This document shows, piece by piece, positions 1 through 8,276 of a DNA stretch of 64,000 nucleotides. Positions within the stretch are counted from its first letter, which is position 1; the number at the start of each line of letters is the position of its first letter. The notes under the pieces are model-generated. The model did not search any database, had not been told where the DNA came from, and saw only the letters and a program-made list of their open reading frames with translations. Both the position numbers and the translations under genes were made by a program. This stretch comes from an uncultured Pelagibacteraceae bacterium. Lineage in GTDB: Bacteria; Pseudomonadota; Alphaproteobacteria; Pelagibacterales; Pelagibacteraceae. The DNA is taken from positions 103,697-167,696 of the forward strand of contig CACBYP010000002.1 of NCBI GenBank assembly GCA_902543485.1, written 5' to 3'.

Positions 1-2
1 TA

Positions 3-1979
3 TTGAAAGATAGTTCAAAATTGTTACCAGATGTGAGAAAATATCTTGAAGATGAAAATGATTATTTTAGTCATCAAATGTCAGATACAAAAGAAATTCA
101 AAAAGTTTTATTCGATGAGATTAAAGGAAGAATTAAACTTGATGATGAGTCTCTTCCGTTTAAGGATGTAAGATACAGTTACTGGACAAAAACAACAACA
201 AAAGGAAATTATTCTATAAAGTTAAGAAAAAAAATTGATTCAGAAGAAATAGAAGAAATTTGGAATGGCGATTTAGAAAAAGAAAAGCTTAATACAGAAT
301 ATTTTGGGCTTGGAGACTTAGAAGTTAGCTATAATGATAAATTACTAGCTTATTCATTAGATTTAAAAGGATCTGAATATTACACCATACATATAAGAGA
401 TATTAAAAGTCGAGAGCAAGTTGGCGAAAAAATTGAAAATACTAGTGGTGGAATAACATTTAGCTTAGATGACAAATATATTTTTTACTCAAAACTTGAT
501 GACAATCACAGACCGAGAGAAATTTACAGGCATGAAATTGGAACTCCTACTATTAAAGATATTCTTATTTTTAAAGAAGAAAGTGAAGCATTTACTGTAG
601 GAATAGGTCTTAGCTCTGATGAAAAATATTTTTTTATTACTTCATCTGATCATAATACCTCGGAACAGTATTATTTTAAAGCAGATGAAATAATTCCCAA
701 ACCAAAAATAATTGATAAAAGAAAAAGAGGGATAATATATTCTGTTAATTCATGGAATGGTAATTTTTACAAGCATACAAATGAAGATGCGGAAGATTTT
801 AAGATTGAAAAAACAAATGATTTAGAAAGAAAGGAATGGGAAACATTTATACCTGCACGAGAAGAGGTTTTAATTGGTGGATTAATTTTCTTAAATAATT
901 GGATTATAAGATCTGAAACTTCTAATGCATTATCGAAATTAATATTAAGAAATCCAAAAAATAATGAAGAAGAAGAAATATTTTTTTCAGATGAAAAAGT
1001 TATAGTACCTGGTGTTTCGTTAACCCAAAGAAATAGAAACACTGATACCGTTTATTTATCATATTCATCACCAAAAACTCCTGGAAAGACTTACCTATAC
1101 AATCTTAAAACAAAGGAGAAAAAATTAGTTAAAGAACAAGAGATTCCTAGTGGCCACAATTCTGATGACTACATAGTTGAAAGATTAGAGTGTGCCTCTC
1201 ATGATGGAAGAATGGTTCCTATTACCATAACAAGACATAAAAAAACTAAATTAGATGGATCTGCAAAGTTATTATTATATGGATACGGATCATACGGAAG
1301 TTCTATGTCACCAAGTTTTTCCTCAACCAGAATAAGTTTAATTGAGCGAGATATTATATGGGTAACTTCTCATATTAGAGGTGGTATGGAAAAAGGAATG
1401 AAATGGTGGAAAGAGGGAAAATTATTAAACAAGAAAAATACATTTGAAGATTACATTGCTTCTGCAAAATTTTTAATTGAAAAAAAGTTTACGTCTAAAG
1501 GTAATATTATTGGAATGGGTGGATCTGCTGGAGGTCTTTTAATGGGAGCCGTTGTTAACCAAGCGCCTGATTTATTTTTGGGTATTGTTATGGCTGTTCC
1601 TTTCGTTGACTCGTTGACCACGAACTTAGACCATTCGTTACCATTAACAGTCGGCGAATTTGATGAATTTGGAAATGCTAAAGATAAAAAAGAACACTTT
1701 GATTACATATTTTCATATGCACCTTATAACAATATTAAAAAGATGGATTACCCAAACATTTTGATAACAACAAGTCTAAGTGATAACAGGGTATTATTTG
1801 ATGAGCCAGCAAAATTTACTGCAAAATTAAGGGATTACAAAACGGATAACAATTTACTTTTATTAAAAACAGAAATGAATGCAGGTCATGGAGGAAAATC
1901 TGGAAGAGATGGAGCAATTGAGGAGATTGCAGTTGACTACGCATTCGCTTTGAAAATAGCTGGAAAATTAAAAACTTGA
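3..1979 (+). CDS. ptrB: Oligopeptidase B (prolyl oligopeptidase family, S9A), 5' end cut by window
   Basis: This serine peptidase cleaves short peptides after basic residues in the cytoplasm or periplasm. The visible 658 residues comprise a beta-propeller region followed by an alpha/beta-hydrolase domain. The nucleophile is in GMGGSAGG (Ser508 of the visible frame), the acid is probably Asp594 in SDNRVLFDEPAKF, and the histidine is His629 in AGHGGKSGR. The layout matches E. coli PtrB from memory. The first visible residues align about 25-30 residues inside family members and the only early start codon is a TTG at the window edge, so the true start most likely lies upstream. The gene ends two bases before the heat-shock promoter of the following hsp20 gene. 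Confidence 0.93.
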   Translation: MKDSSKLLPDVRKYLEDENDYFSHQMSDTKEIQKVLFDEIKGRIKLDDESLPFKDVRYSYWTKTTTKGNYSIKLRKKIDSEEIEEIWNGDLEKEKLNTEYFGLGDLEVSYNDKLLAYSLDLKGSEYYTIHIRDIKSREQVGEKIENTSGGITFSLDDKYIFYSKLDDNHRPREIYRHEIGTPTIKDILIFKEESEAFTVGIGLSSDEKYFFITSSDHNTSEQYYFKADEIIPKPKIIDKRKRGIIYSVNSWNGNFYKHTNEDAEDFKIEKTNDLERKEWETFIPAREEVLIGGLIFLNNWIIRSETSNALSKLILRNPKNNEEEEIFFSDEKVIVPGVSLTQRNRNTDTVYLSYSSPKTPGKTYLYNLKTKEKKLVKEQEIPSGHNSDDYIVERLECASHDGRMVPITITRHKKTKLDGSAKLLLYGYGSYGSSMSPSFSSTRISLIERDIIWVTSHIRGGMEKGMKWWKEGKLLNKKNTFEDYIASAKFLIEKKFTSKGNIIGMGGSAGGLLMGAVVNQAPDLFLGIVMAVPFVDSLTTNLDHSLPLTVGEFDEFGNAKDKKEHFDYIFSYAPYNNIKKMDYPNILITTSLSDNRVLFDEPAKFTAKLRDYKTDNNLLLLKTEMNAGHGGKSGRDGAIEEIAVDYAFALKIAGKLKT

Positions 1980-1980
1980 T

Positions 1981-2008
1981 CTTGAAATATCAAAATTAAT
2001 TACCATAT
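1981..2008 (+). promoter_or_regulatory. Predicted heat-shock sigma factor (RpoH) promoter of hsp20
   Basis: CTTGAAA at 1981-1987 and CCATAT at 2003-2008 are separated by 15 bases. This closely fits the proteobacterial RpoH pattern (CTTGAAA, about 13-17 bases, CCATNT). It lies directly upstream of a small heat-shock protein gene, which is the expected target. No transcription start has been measured; the assignment is by sequence pattern and context. Confidence 0.8.
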
Positions 2009-2015
2009 ATACCAA

Positions 2016-2075
2016 GTTAGTCGCCTAATGGGGCTAGCAATAAATAAACTTGCTTAATTAAAGGAGGATAATATG
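2016..2075 (+). promoter_or_regulatory. ROSE-like RNA thermometer in the hsp20 leader
   Basis: Two hairpins fill the short leader. The first (2016-2038) has a nine-pair stem with one bulged G and a UAAU loop. The second pairs CUUGCUU (2049-2055) with the ribosome binding site AAGGAGG (2061-2067) around the loop AAUUA, with a single G-G mismatch (2052 with 2064). A U(U/C)GCU block pairing with the Shine-Dalgarno sequence across a G-G mismatch is the hallmark of ROSE elements, which melt on heating to allow translation of hsp20 mRNAs. The leader has fewer hairpins than classical rhizobial ROSE elements. Melting behaviour is inferred. Confidence 0.72.
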
Positions 2076-2519
2076 ACAAGTAAGGATCTATCAATTTTCA
2101 ACTCACTTCGGCCTTTCTCAATTGGTTTTGACGATATGTTTGACCAATTCGAGAGCATGTTGGGCAATGGTGGTTTAAGTATGCAATCAAACTACCCGCC
2201 GTACAACATAAGAAGGACTGGCAAAGATAACTACTCAATTGAAGTTGCTTTAGCTGGTTTTAGCAAAAAAGATGTTGAGGTAGAGTTTGAAGATAATCTA
2301 TTAACTGTAAGAACTAAACAAGTTGATAGAAGTGAAAATAAAAACCAAGATGGAGAGATAATCCACAAAGGTATATCGCAAAGACAATTTGCGAGATCAT
2401 TTACAATTGCTGATGATGTAAAAGTGAATGGTGCAGAGTTAAAAGATGGTCTTTTAACAATTGCATGTGAAAGGATTATTCCAGACCATAAAAAAAAGAA
2501 ACTTATTGAAATTAAATAA
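2073..2519 (+). CDS. ibpA: Small heat-shock protein, Hsp20/IbpA family
   Basis: This ATP-independent holdase binds unfolding proteins and passes them to DnaK or ClpB. The 148-residue length is typical of the bacterial class A (IbpA-like) group. An N-terminal Phe-rich arm (about residues 1-40) is followed by an alpha-crystallin domain (about 42-130) containing PPYNIRRTG, ALAGFSKKDVEVEFEDN and LKDGLLTIACER. ATG at 2073 follows a strong AAGGAGG site that is sequestered in a predicted thermometer hairpin, and an RpoH-type promoter lies upstream, so both transcription and translation appear heat-controlled. A perfect nine-base-pair hairpin follows the stop codon. The symbol is by family resemblance. 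Confidence 0.93.
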   Translation: MTSKDLSIFNSLRPFSIGFDDMFDQFESMLGNGGLSMQSNYPPYNIRRTGKDNYSIEVALAGFSKKDVEVEFEDNLLTVRTKQVDRSENKNQDGEIIHKGISQRQFARSFTIADDVKVNGAELKDGLLTIACERIIPDHKKKKLIEIK

Positions 2520-2527
2520 GTACCTTG

Positions 2528-2550
2528 CTTGTGGGGCTAGTCCCCACAAG
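2528..2550. terminator. Perfect hairpin between convergent hsp20 and lipoprotein genes
   Basis: CTTGTGGGG (2528-2536) and CCCCACAAG (2542-2550) form an uninterrupted nine-pair stem around the loop CTAGT. It sits nine bases after the hsp20 stop and two bases beyond the stop of the gene on the opposite strand. There is no U-tract on either side, so it is not a textbook intrinsic terminator. It may stabilise 3' ends or block readthrough from both directions. Confidence 0.55.
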
Positions 2551-2551
2551 A

Positions 2552-2884
2552 CTAAATGCATCCGCTAGAACTAAATCCGATAATAACCCCTGATGCATTC
2601 ACCTCAAATTTTCTTTCGCAAGGAATTCCATATTTTTTTGTTTTGTAGATAAGCATTTCATTTCCGAGTTCATTGACAAAATCTTCTGAAGGTGAGCCTA
2701 ATTCTAATCTCATCTCATTAACTTCTTTTCCAACGAATTGACCAAATTTTTCATTCTCTTTTTCAGCCACTTCATCAGATTTCTTTTTAATTGTCTGGCA
2801 TCCAGTTAAAAAAATTATTGTTAATGTGATAAACAGAGCAATAAATTTTTTTGATAAAGTATTATTTTTAAAAGCAATAATCAT
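2552..2884 (-). CDS. Small lipoprotein with a SmpA/OmlA-like C-terminal region
   Basis: The protein has 110 residues with a charged N-terminus, a hydrophobic stretch (about 13-27) and the lipobox LTGC with Cys29 as the predicted lipidated residue. The mature part starts with a charged, probably helical linker (KKKSDEVAEKENEKFG) and continues with VGKEVNEMRLELGSPSEDF, which resembles the helical start of SmpA/OmlA-type folds; two cysteines near the C-terminus could form a disulphide. It is likely anchored to a periplasmic membrane face. I do not recognise a specific function. The gene is convergent with hsp20 and divergent from the nucleoside ABC operon. Confidence 0.75.
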   Translation of the reverse strand: MIIAFKNNTLSKKFIALFITLTIIFLTGCQTIKKKSDEVAEKENEKFGQFVGKEVNEMRLELGSPSEDFVNELGNEMLIYKTKKYGIPCERKFEVNASGVIIGFSSSGCI

Positions 2885-3022
2885 TAATACATACCTAAAG
2901 TTGAATTATGTTAACAATTTGTTCAAAACTTTCATTAAATTGTTTGAATTTAATACAAATTTGAAAAGATAGGAAATTTTAAAGATTATTAAGTTATTGA
3001 TTTATTATATTAAAGAAATGTT

Positions 3023-4522
3023 ATGGCAACAGACTTAAGAATATCAAATATATCAAAAATATATCCAGGGTGTATAGCTAATGATAATGTATCTCTTCAA
3101 TTTAAAAGTGGAAAAATATACGCGCTATTAGGAGAGAACGGAGCTGGAAAATCTACATTAGTAAAAATTTTGTCTGGTGTAATAAGCCCAGATAATGGTG
3201 AGGTTTTTTTAAATGAAAAAAATTTAAAATTAAGCTCTCCACTCGACGCCAAAAAAAATAAAATTGGAATGGTTTTTCAGCATTTCAATTTATTTGAAAC
3301 TTTATCAGTATTTGAAAACTTAAGTATAGATGCAACTGAAGATAACAAAAGTTTAAGGGTAAGAATAAACGAAATATTTAAAAAATATAACTTTAGTATT
3401 GACCTTGATATTCCTGTATTAAATTTATCAGCAGGACAAAAGCAAAAAGTTGAGATTATAAGATGTCTTTTAAGAAGCCCAAAAGTTCTAATCATGGACG
3501 AGCCTACATCTGTTTTGACTGAGCAAGAAACAGAGGAATTATTTATATCTTTAAAAAAATTCTGTGATGAAGGAATATTAATTATTTACATTACCCACAA
3601 ACTAAAAGAAGTTTTGTCTTTATGCGATGAAGTTGCAGTAATGCGAAAAGGTAAGGTCGTATCTGTTAGCCAAACACAAAATGAAAAAGTTGAAACTCTC
3701 GCAAATAAGATGGTTGGTCAAAAACTAGCGAAAATTAAGAAAAAAATTAATATTTCCAAAAATAAAGATGAGATATTTAAAGTAAAACATTTAAATTTTT
3801 ATAGCGATGATCCTTTTGAAACAAATTTAGTTAATCTTAATTTTTCTGTGAAGAAAGGAGAATGTTTAGGTATAGCAGGTATTTCTGGCAATGGTCAAAA
3901 CGAACTCTTTCAAATTTTGAGTGGAGAAATAATTACACCTAATACATCAATCATTTTTCGAAATAAAGAAATTGCTAAACTAAATCCAAAGCAACGACGA
4001 GAGTATTTAATGGCTTTTTCTCCTGAAGATAGAATATCTCAAGCAGCTGTACCTGAATTAAAAATATATGAAAATGTAGCTTTAAATAATTTCAAGGCAT
4101 CAAATTTTTTTGAAAAAGGTTTGGTAAATGAAAGAAAAATTAAGGATCATTCAAAGAAAATACTATCTGACTTCTCGGTAAATACAGACAATGTTGAATT
4201 AAAAAGTCAATTTCTATCGGGTGGAAATTTACAAAAACTTATTTTAGGGAGAGAATTAATTACAGCTCCAGAATTATTAATTTGTTACAATCCAACATGG
4301 GGGCTCGATGTGGGTGCAATCAATTATATTCATGAAACACTTATAAAAATTAATGATCAAGAAAAATCAACGATTTTAATTTCTACAGATACGGAGGAGT
4401 TATTAAAACTCAGTGATAGAATTGCAGTTATTTACAAAGGCAAGCTTTCAAAAATAATGTCTTCAGAGGAAGTCACTCCAGAAAAATTAGGAGTTCTAAT
4501 GGGAGGAGGTTCCATTGATTAA
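3023..4522 (+). CDS. BMP-type (nucleoside) ABC importer, tandem ATP-binding protein
   Basis: This is the energy-coupling subunit of a BmpA/YufNOPQ-type importer, with two ABC domains in 499 residues. The first domain is complete: Walker A GENGAGKST (37-45), signature LSAGQ (135-139) and Walker B LIMDEP (156-161). In the second the P-loop is degenerate (GISGNGQNEL, 286-295, no GKS/T), the signature is LSGGNLQKL and the Walker B region reads NPTWGLDVG. One inactive-looking half is typical of this transporter class. It is followed by two permease genes (8-base overlap with the first) and a BMP binding protein, so the operon is a complete importer. The substrate is most likely purine nucleosides, inferred from family and from the neighbouring phosphoribosyltransferase. 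Confidence 0.92.
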   Translation: MATDLRISNISKIYPGCIANDNVSLQFKSGKIYALLGENGAGKSTLVKILSGVISPDNGEVFLNEKNLKLSSPLDAKKNKIGMVFQHFNLFETLSVFENLSIDATEDNKSLRVRINEIFKKYNFSIDLDIPVLNLSAGQKQKVEIIRCLLRSPKVLIMDEPTSVLTEQETEELFISLKKFCDEGILIIYITHKLKEVLSLCDEVAVMRKGKVVSVSQTQNEKVETLANKMVGQKLAKIKKKINISKNKDEIFKVKHLNFYSDDPFETNLVNLNFSVKKGECLGIAGISGNGQNELFQILSGEIITPNTSIIFRNKEIAKLNPKQRREYLMAFSPEDRISQAAVPELKIYENVALNNFKASNFFEKGLVNERKIKDHSKKILSDFSVNTDNVELKSQFLSGGNLQKLILGRELITAPELLICYNPTWGLDVGAINYIHETLIKINDQEKSTILISTDTEELLKLSDRIAVIYKGKLSKIMSSEEVTPEKLGVLMGGGSID

Positions 4523-5594
4523 AATTGAAAAAAGAAATGACGTGCCAATGGCATTATATTTTTTTACACCTTTTATTGCAATCATACTTACAATTTTAGG
4601 TGGTGGTATAATTTTTTATATTTTAGGTTTTAATCCAATAGAAGCACTTAAATTTTACTTTATAACTCCAATTTCAAATTTATATGGATTCAGTGAATTG
4701 CTACTCAAAGCAACCCCTCTTTGCTTAATTGCTATTGGTTTATCATATTGTTTTAAAAGTAATAATTGGAATATTGGTGCAGAAGGACAATTAACGTTTG
4801 GTGCGATTGTAGGAGGAGGAGTTGCTCTTTTATTTTATAATCAAGAAGGTTTTTATATACTGCCTTTAGTTATACTTGCTGGAGCAATTGGGGGAATGAT
4901 CTTTGCACTTATCCCAGCAATCCTTAAAACATATTTTAATACAAACGAGATTTTAGTTAGTCTTATGTTGGTTTACGTTTCAAAGCTAATCTTAGATTAC
5001 TTAGTAGTTGGGCCATGGAGTAATCCTGAAGGTTTTAATTTTCCTGAAACAAGACAATTTAGTGACTCATCTAGAATGCCATTATTATTTGAGGGTTTGA
5101 GAATTCATGCTGGTATTTTTTTAGCTCTCGCAGCAGTTATGCTGAGTTGGTTTATTCTTTATAAAACCTATTTAGGCTTTCAGATTAAAGTATCTGGTCT
5201 AAGTTTAAAAACTGCTAAGTATGCTGGGTTTAAAGGAAAAACTATGATTTTGGTTGTTTTTATGATTAGTGGTGCTTGTGCGGGATTAGCTGGAGTTGGT
5301 GAAATTACTGGACCTATTGGACAGCTGCATAGAATGATATCCCCCGATTACGGTTTTACAGCAATTATTGTTGCTTTTTTAGGTCGTCTTAATCCTTTTG
5401 GCATAATTTTTGCATCTTTGGTTGTTGCATTGACATACTTAGGTGCTGAAACGGCTCAAATTTTTTTACAAATACCAAAATATACCGGCCAAGTCTTTCA
5501 GGGTATGATCTTATTTTTTTTACTCGCATCTGATTATTTGCTTATTTTCAAAGTTAAAATTTTAAGTTTAAAAAAAAATGAGCTTAGACATTAG
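4515..5594 (+). CDS. BMP-type (nucleoside) ABC importer, permease 1
   Basis: This inner-membrane permease of 359 residues belongs to the branched-chain amino acid/sugar-type permease superfamily (YufP-like). The hydropathy pattern suggests eight to ten membrane segments, the first at about residues 14-38. The family patterns NWNIGAEGQL and FLGRLNPFGI are visible. It overlaps the ATPase gene by 8 bases and the second permease gene by 17 bases, which suggests translational coupling and equal subunit amounts. It should form the channel as a heterodimer with the next gene product. Confidence 0.92.
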   Translation: MIKIEKRNDVPMALYFFTPFIAIILTILGGGIIFYILGFNPIEALKFYFITPISNLYGFSELLLKATPLCLIAIGLSYCFKSNNWNIGAEGQLTFGAIVGGGVALLFYNQEGFYILPLVILAGAIGGMIFALIPAILKTYFNTNEILVSLMLVYVSKLILDYLVVGPWSNPEGFNFPETRQFSDSSRMPLLFEGLRIHAGIFLALAAVMLSWFILYKTYLGFQIKVSGLSLKTAKYAGFKGKTMILVVFMISGACAGLAGVGEITGPIGQLHRMISPDYGFTAIIVAFLGRLNPFGIIFASLVVALTYLGAETAQIFLQIPKYTGQVFQGMILFFLLASDYLLIFKVKILSLKKNELRH

Positions 5595-6510
5595 TTTTAT
5601 AGGAATTCTGATAGGATCGATAATGGCGTCATCAGTGCCATTAATACTTGCTGCTTCAGGTGAATTGATTACTGAAAGATCGGGCGTTTTAAATTTAGGT
5701 GTCGAAGGAATGATGATAATCGGAGCAATATCTGGTTTTGCTTTAATGGTAATAACAGACAACCTATTTATAGCAATCGTAGGCTCTATGTTATCAGGAG
5801 TTATAATTTCATTAATATTTGGATTTTTAACACAATCTCTTCTTACAAACCATGTTGCAACAGGTTTGGCATTAACTATTTTTGGCATTGGTTTATCCGC
5901 AATGTTAGGAAAAAATTTTGTTGGTATCCCTGGAAAAGAATTTCCAATTTTATTTTCAAGTTTAAGAGAAAGTATTCCGTTTTTTGGTCCAATATTATTT
6001 GGACACTCTATAGTTTTATATTTTGCTTTTGCTTTACCATTTTTAACTAATTATTTTTTGAAAAAAACTAAATTAGGTTTAATTGTTAGAGCTGTTGGTG
6101 ATTCGCCTGTTTCCGCATCTAATCAAGGTATAAATGTTATTGTAGTTAGATACTGTTGTATTCTTTATGGAGGAGCTATGTGTGGCTTATCAGGTGCATA
6201 TCTATCTTTAATATACACTCCACAGTGGATTGAAAATATGACAGCTGGAAGAGGATGGATAGCTTTAGCTTTAGTTGTATTTGCAACCTGGAGTCCTATA
6301 AAAGTTTTAATTGGTGCTTTAATTTTTGGTGGGATTACAATTCTACAATTACATATGCAAGCAATTGGGTTTAGAATACCAGTTCAATTTTTAAGTGCAT
6401 TACCTTATCTGATGACAATAATAGTTTTAGTTGTAATCTCTCGTGACAGTAGAAAAATAAAACTGAATACCCCAACCTCCTTAGGAAGAATATTCTATAA
6501 GGAAAAGTAA
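5578..6510 (+). CDS. BMP-type (nucleoside) ABC importer, permease 2
   Basis: This is the second channel subunit (YufQ-like), 310 residues with about eight to nine predicted membrane helices. The N-terminal part carries the family pattern SGELITERSGVLNLGVEGMM. It starts inside the end of the first permease gene (17-base overlap). An 87-base gap containing an A/T-rich dyad separates it from the binding-protein gene, so the abundant binding protein may be expressed at a different level from the membrane part. Confidence 0.92.
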   Translation: MSLDISFIGILIGSIMASSVPLILAASGELITERSGVLNLGVEGMMIIGAISGFALMVITDNLFIAIVGSMLSGVIISLIFGFLTQSLLTNHVATGLALTIFGIGLSAMLGKNFVGIPGKEFPILFSSLRESIPFFGPILFGHSIVLYFAFALPFLTNYFLKKTKLGLIVRAVGDSPVSASNQGINVIVVRYCCILYGGAMCGLSGAYLSLIYTPQWIENMTAGRGWIALALVVFATWSPIKVLIGALIFGGITILQLHMQAIGFRIPVQFLSALPYLMTIIVLVVISRDSRKIKLNTPTSLGRIFYKEK

Positions 6511-6518
6511 TGTTAGCT

Positions 6519-6549
6519 ATTCGAAAATAATTATTTTTTTTTTTTGAAT
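6519..6549 (+). other. A/T-rich dyad with T-run between permease and binding-protein genes
   Basis: ATTCGAAAA (6519-6527) can pair with TTTTTGAAT (6541-6549) if one G-U pair is allowed, and the right arm lies in a 12-base T-run (6534-6545). It could act as a weak terminator or as an RNA-stabilising hairpin. In an AT-rich genome such a structure can arise by chance. Confidence 0.3.
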
Positions 6550-6597
6550 TTTGATTAACTTAAAGCTTCACAAAAAAATTTAGAGGGGAAATTCAAA

Positions 6598-7662
6598 ATG
6601 TATAAAAACTTTTTTAGATATTTAATTTCTGCAATTTTTCTACTTGGGTTTAGTGTAAACTCAAATGCGGATTTTAAAGTTGGTTTTGTCTATGTTGGCC
6701 CAACTGGTGACCATGGATGGACATTTCAACATCACGAAGGTAGAAACGCTGTAGAGGCAGCTGGAATAAAAACAACATTTGTTGAAAGTGTTCCAGAAGG
6801 TGCTGATGCAGAAAGAGTAATAAGACAACTGGCTCAATCTGGCCACGACTTAATTTTTACAACTAGTTTTGGATATATGGATCCAACTAACAAAGTTGCA
6901 AAAGACTTTCCAAACGTAAAATTTGAACACGCAACAGGTTATAAAAGAGAGCACTCAAATGTTTCTACTTATTCTGCAAGATTTTACGAAGGAAGAACTC
7001 TTTTAGGCCATATTGCTGGAAAAATGACCAAAACTAACACGATTGGCTATATTGCATCTTTTCCAATTCCTGAAGTAATAAGAGGAATTAATGCAATGAC
7101 TCTTGCTGCACAAAAGGTCAATCCAAATATTAAAACTAAGATTGTATGGGTGTTTACTTGGTACGATCCAGGTAAAGAAGCTGAAGCAGCGCAAGCTTTA
7201 ATCGATCAAGGTGCAGATGTAATTATGCAACATACAGATAGTACAGCACCAGTTCAAACAGCGGAGAAAGCAGGTGTATGGTCATTTGGTCAAGCAAGTG
7301 ACATGCAAAGATTTGCTCCTAAATCAATTTTGACTTCTATTATTGATGATTGGGCACCATATTATGTTGAAAGAGCTATTGCTGCAAGAGACGGCACATG
7401 GAATCAACAAGACACATGGCATGGATTAAAGGAAGGTATGGTGGCTATGGGACCATATAATTCTGCAATGGGTGCTGACTTAGTTAAAGAAGTAGAGCAG
7501 CTTCAAAAAGATCTAGCATCAGGAAAAGTTCATTCGTTCACAGGTCCTATATATGACCAAAAAGGTAATATATTAGTTGCAGAAGGGAAAGTTGCTGATG
7601 ATGGAATGTTAGCTGGAATGAGTGTTTATGTAAAAGGTGTTGAAGGAGATATTCCAAAATAA
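6598..7662 (+). CDS. BMP-family periplasmic nucleoside-binding protein
   Basis: This is the substrate-binding component of the importer, 354 residues. An N-terminal signal peptide (about 1-24, cleavage after SNSNA) has no lipobox cysteine, so the protein should be soluble in the periplasm. The mature protein begins with DFKVGFVYVGPTGDHGW, typical of the Bmp/PnrA family of purine nucleoside-binding proteins. Later family patterns include FTTSFGYMDP and ADVIMQHTDSTAPVQ. The ATG follows AGAGGGGAAA, a good ribosome binding site. A strong bidirectional terminator follows. Related BMP proteins also bind other ligands, so the substrate is an inference. Confidence 0.93.
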   Translation: MYKNFFRYLISAIFLLGFSVNSNADFKVGFVYVGPTGDHGWTFQHHEGRNAVEAAGIKTTFVESVPEGADAERVIRQLAQSGHDLIFTTSFGYMDPTNKVAKDFPNVKFEHATGYKREHSNVSTYSARFYEGRTLLGHIAGKMTKTNTIGYIASFPIPEVIRGINAMTLAAQKVNPNIKTKIVWVFTWYDPGKEAEAAQALIDQGADVIMQHTDSTAPVQTAEKAGVWSFGQASDMQRFAPKSILTSIIDDWAPYYVERAIAARDGTWNQQDTWHGLKEGMVAMGPYNSAMGADLVKEVEQLQKDLASGKVHSFTGPIYDQKGNILVAEGKVADDGMLAGMSVYVKGVEGDIPK

Positions 7663-7680
7663 TTTTTAAAAAAAAATTAA

Positions 7681-7713
7681 AAAAGGCCAACTTATATAGT
7701 TGGCCTTTTTTTT
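7681..7713. terminator. Bidirectional intrinsic terminator shared by the BMP operon and the phosphoribosyltransferase gene
   Basis: GGCCAAC (7685-7691) pairs perfectly with GTTGGCC (7699-7705) around TTATATA. The stem is preceded by a run of A and followed by a run of nine T (7706-7714). Each strand therefore reads a GC-rich stem followed by U's. The terminal T-run includes the first bases of the reverse-strand stop codon of the convergent gene. Confidence 0.88.
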
Positions 7714-8249
7714 TATGAATGTTTTTTCTTTAAACCATTAATATCTATTTCATCATAATATTCTGAAGGTTGAACTATCCAAGGATCTCCATCTAGTAAA
7801 ATTGGACAAAAATCTGGAGTAAAAGAAGAGGATTTTTTTTTCCAAAGACAAGCTGTTTTTATTTCTTGAATATGGTTTTTCACTGGAGCATAATTTTTTA
7901 ACCATTTAATACTTTCATTTAATGTAAGTCCAGTATCGGATAAATCATCAACTAATAAAACATTTTTAAAGTCTTCATTTTTAGCTATTGAGCTTATATC
8001 TCTTGCAAAAATAAGTTCGCCCTGTTTATTTTCTACAGTTTCTCCAGAATAACTTTGAATAACAACATAAGCAGTGGGCAATTTAAATATTCTTGATAGC
8101 ATATCAATTATAGGTGCTGCACCCCTCATTATTCCGACTAAAACAGATGGTTTGTAATTTTTTTCAATTGTAAGGGCTAACTTTTCAACTGCTAATTTAT
8201 AATCTTCATAATTGATTATTAATTTTTCTGGCATAAAATTTGGTAACAT
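7713..8249 (-). CDS. Purine-type phosphoribosyltransferase (Gpt/hypoxanthine PRTase-like)
   Basis: This predicted cytosolic enzyme would transfer ribose-5-phosphate from PRPP to a purine base. The 178-residue type I PRTase fold has the PRPP-binding loop VLLVDDLSDTGLT (97-109) and the upstream loop GIMRGAAPI (39-47). The late DGDPWIVQPSEY resembles xanthine-guanine and hypoxanthine PRTases. It shares a terminator with the BMP-type nucleoside importer, which supports a purine salvage role. An alternative start is the Met at residue 6. The gap to the divergent DUF1330 gene is only 27 bases, almost all A/T. Base specificity cannot be read from the sequence. Confidence 0.82.
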   Translation of the reverse strand: MLPNFMPEKLIINYEDYKLAVEKLALTIEKNYKPSVLVGIMRGAAPIIDMLSRIFKLPTAYVVIQSYSGETVENKQGELIFARDISSIAKNEDFKNVLLVDDLSDTGLTLNESIKWLKNYAPVKNHIQEIKTACLWKKKSSSFTPDFCPILLDGDPWIVQPSEYYDEIDINGLKKKHS

Positions 8250-8276
8250 AAAAAAAAAAAATTAAAAAGGAGAATT

